Assembly: GCA_963920665.1 (NCBI GenBank) | Contig: OY987272.1 | Span: forward strand, 1,183,001-1,247,000 | DNA length: 64,000 nt | Direction of reading: 5' to 3' | From: Straminergon stramineum | Lineage: Eukaryota; Streptophyta; Bryopsida; Hypnales; Calliergonaceae | Part shown: positions 61,301 through 64,000 of the stretch, in pieces | Position numbering within the stretch: position 1 is the first letter of the stretch | How the letters are laid out: every line of letters starts with the position of its first letter | Notes under the pieces: generated by a model | What the model was told of the DNA's origin: nothing | Databases searched by the model: none | Seen by the model: the letters and a program-made list of their open reading frames with translations, nothing else | Program-made: the position numbers and the translations under genes

Positions 61301-62762
61301 CTGGAACCTGAAATTCATTGATACGTCAGCTAGATGAAAACCTCACAAAATGTCTGAAAGGTGCAAGAAATTGCATAAACGTTTTGGTTGCAATCAAAAT
61401 AACATGTATACAACTATTACGCATCATTTAGGGTTACAAATTTTGCTCCACACTCTTAGAGAGAGACGCAAAACTCTTCTGATGTGAACAATCTCTTTCA
61501 AATACATATTTCCTTATTTGAAGAGTTGGAATTGCCTTGGCTAGAATAAAAGACATACCATACTTGCATCCACTGGCTCCGAAAATACTCCGTATGTATC
61601 TTTTCTGTAAAATTAACGGAAGTAAGGAATTAACGAAATTACCGATTGAGTTACTTAGTCCTTCCTACTATGAAATCCTTCCAAAATACTGGAACTCACT
61701 CAAAATATCAGACAAAAATCGAAATTCGAATATTGCTACTATCTTCCAAGGCAAAACAGATGTACCGATTGCATGATTTGAGCACTCACTTTTTCAGCTT
61801 GTCTAAAACCCCTTCAAGCACCTTCTTTTCAGGCGCTGCTGCACCACCGTGTCCTATTCCTGTTGACATTCCAAGAATTATCAGTGGCAGCGCCTTGCAC
61901 ACTTAAATCATAGTACATGAAAAATTTATGGGTACTCCCATACATAAGAGAGAGAAGGAAAGAGGAGTACTCTCTGGGACATTAGCATTCAGCCCAGAGG
62001 ATTACAGTTCCACAATTACAGGTAAATGAGACAGAAACAGCATCAACCTTACCTGGACCTGAAAAAGGGGCTCCAATTTCACCATTTAAAGGCTTCACCT
62101 TTTTCTGAAAATTGGACGAGACAGTCAGATGTAAGATCATAAGCCATTTCTTCATATCCATACATGAATTACGAGACCAATAAACCAGCATCATCCATTT
62201 CTTCTAGTGCCGTAACGACAATGCCTCGTAGGAAAATTGCTCCCCGCAAAGGACTTGCCCTCCCGCTCACGTATAGCACAAACTGATATTTGCTGGAAGA
62301 TTCAAACCCTACATATGGTCTTGAGAATAAAGCCACGTCTATGGTCTGAATGACATGTCCAGAGAAGCAATCCGACAAGCTAAGAAACTTTGGGCAGAGA
62401 GTTGAAGGCAGTACCTTATGGGAAGGCTTCTTAGCAAGAGGGGGCAAGGGGGCCTTGAAGACTGGGGGAGTGGTAATTGAAGCTCCGTAAACACCTCCTC
62501 GGTCATCTTTTGCATCTCCTTCTACTAAAGTCTTAAATTTGCGCTTTTTAGGAGGGGTGGATACACGATTACTGGCGTTGGAGCCCACAACCTGAGCACT
62601 TAGCTTTGATGGTGCACCGCCCCCTGTCCCTGACGAGGCGTGTACTCTATGAGATGTTACTCCGGGTGATACAGAGGCACCAGCGATCCCAGTCTTGCCA
62701 CTGGTGCTCGACTTGTTTGGCAGTTTGAGTATTACCCTAAGTTTCTTGTCCTTATCCGCCAT
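58395..62762 (-). CDS. Bromodomain protein, plant BRD1/2/13 (BRD7/9-like) family, 10 exons
   Basis: A nuclear acetyl-lysine reader; Arabidopsis relatives are SWI/SNF (BAF-type) complex subunits. Exons in transcript order: 62762-62415, 62104-62053, 61859-61790, 61604-61559, 61307-61209, 61014-60946, 60775-60415, 60195-60041, 59908-59459, 59150-58395. They join in frame to 801 aa. Residues 71-77 (PKKRKFK) look like an NLS. The bromodomain spans about 145-240: DTYGVFSEPVD, VPDYYDVIKEPMDFGTM, then ICNNAMRYN with the acetyl-lysine-binding Asn219 and the ETIYYKQARSIQ segment. Residues about 401-450 hold the plant-specific AYAKSLSRF...GWNFAAQRLQ...FGQGWIGEHE block. The tail is Pro/Gln/Ser-rich with PPDLNLQP, and ends LSLQL. 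All motifs are intact. Confidence 0.95.
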
Positions 62763-64000
62763 ATCCTATTTCTCTCCTGTCACTATATTGTCCCCCTACT
62801 ACCAGCGATGCTGACATACGACCTCCAATTCCTCTCTCCTTAAATCTCGAACTCCTGCAATTCTTGTGTCATTTTCCAAGTCCTAACCTATACTTGAAGC
62901 TCGTTCAAGCAGCCCCATCGATTATTGGATGCATTTGGCATCACAGTGCTATGAGATCGAGTCTGTTCTATTTTCCCACATTACAAGCGAGCTCCTCTTT
63001 CAATTGGTCATTCCTCCAGATAAGTCTGGTAAGCTTCATGAGCCCAATCTGCAATTCGTCGAATCTACCGAGAAGCACCCTGCAAGATCAGATGAACCTC
63101 AACACTGTGAGCCAAGACATCAACACACACAACCCCGTCGTCCAACAGGGAAACACAGAGTAGACCTCAGAGACAAAGAAGAGAATTTAAATTCCTTATA
63201 TCACAATTTCCACGGGAACAGGCACTCATACTCCTAAAATCTCAAGGCGTAGAAAGGGCATCCCTATGCACACAACCCCTACTCCTAGGATTGTGTCTAC
63301 GTACGACTCTCTCCAATCACAGTCTTTGAAGTAAAGAAAGCTTCATTTGGTCACCGAATTCTGGATTGAGATACAAACATTCGCAAGGATTGTGTTCAGT
63401 GTCTTCATATAGATGGAAACATGACCTGAAAATTTCGATAGCAAGACTTAATGTAGACAGCAGCTGCTGTACCAACCACAGCATCTCAATTTAGGCAATG
63501 CTACAAATGAAATCACAATGCATTAACCCCATTCCTGTGGTCCTTTGAACAGAGAGAAAAATTTTAGGACTCAATGAAAGAGTTTCAGGATCCAGGACGC
63601 ATGCCAGGTACATACGACCAAGCTTCAATTCACCACTAATTTTACAACATGAGCAAGTTCTGCAAACTGAATTACGCATACGGGTATCCCAAAGTGGTGC
63701 ATCTGTCCAAGGCAATGATCATAGGTAAAAATTGCCACTTTCAAATATCATGATATCACACATTCCAAACAGTTTACATTCATTCTTCAACCCGACTCTT
63801 CGCAGAGCAATGAAACCAGACAGTATACCTATGCGCAATGTCTGTCACACGCTGGTCAAACCCCACGACGACTTTGTTTCGACCGCGGAATTTCGCACCA
63901 CAAACAAGGTAAAGCGCACAGTCAATGTGCTCGAGGAACCAACTCTTCCACCTCATGCCCAGGAGAGATAACAAAACCCTATCCATGAGACCTCCAAACC
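62763..64000. other. Upstream region of the bromodomain gene
   Basis: Presumably holds its promoter and 5' leader. A 68-codon minus-strand frame (63986-63780) and other short frames have no recognisable domain, so no gene is called, although the edge of the next gene could lie here. Confidence 0.5.

Noticed and set aside
63780..63986. 68-codon minus-strand frame at the right edge
   Set aside because: It could be a terminal exon of the next gene, but no domain is recognised and the window ends.

Overview
The window looks like nuclear DNA of a land plant, most likely a seed-free one (bryophyte or lycophyte; this placement is inference). The reasons are GT-AG introns of about 80 to 1000 bases, plant-type tetraspanin, BRD and persulfide dioxygenase proteins, a CYP71-clan-like P450, and long AT-rich spacers full of plant DNA transposons. 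There are no operons, rRNA genes, recognisable tRNA genes or CRISPR arrays.

Layout. 0.4-3.8 kb (+): nine-exon mitochondrial persulfide dioxygenase (ETHE1). 3.9-12.9 kb: AT-rich spacer with a 173-bp CACTA-ended foldback MITE and an old, interrupted LTR. 13.0-18.1 kb (+): five-exon microsomal cytochrome P450 whose introns and 3' flank are unusually rich in tandem repeats, including a decayed copy of its own exon 1. 21.8-25.5 kb (-): ten-exon tetraspanin that no single long ORF reveals. 26-33.8 kb: spacer with a Stowaway-like element. 33.8-41.5 kb (+): two tandem, nearly identical non-RD kinase genes about 5.6 kb apart, both damaged; a small TIR element interrupts the first, and the second lost the upstream start codon and its C-terminal end. 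A solo LTR with a perfect 5-bp target duplication lies between them. 41.7-43.9 kb (-): two-exon class C beta-lactamase-fold serine hydrolase with N-terminal BTRD1-type repeats (polyglycine-hydrolase-like). 44-58 kb: transposon-rich spacer with a 3.46-kb non-autonomous CACTA element (TSD TAT), a nested TIR element, a 1.8-kb Stowaway-like element containing a 0.6-kb foldback, and a 239-bp Stowaway MITE. 58.4-62.8 kb (-): ten-exon bromodomain protein of the plant BRD1/2/13 (BRD7/9-like, SWI/SNF-associated) family.

The genes do not form a pathway; they are independent transcription units (sulfide detoxification, monooxygenase metabolism, membrane organisation, signalling, probable secreted or imported hydrolase, chromatin remodelling). 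Exon boundaries were deduced by hand: every reconstructed gene keeps an open frame through all junctions, and its joined protein carries the expected family motifs. The most unusual content is the mutually damaged kinase pair, the P450 gene's self-duplications, the nested CACTA composite and the plant polyglycine-hydrolase-like gene.
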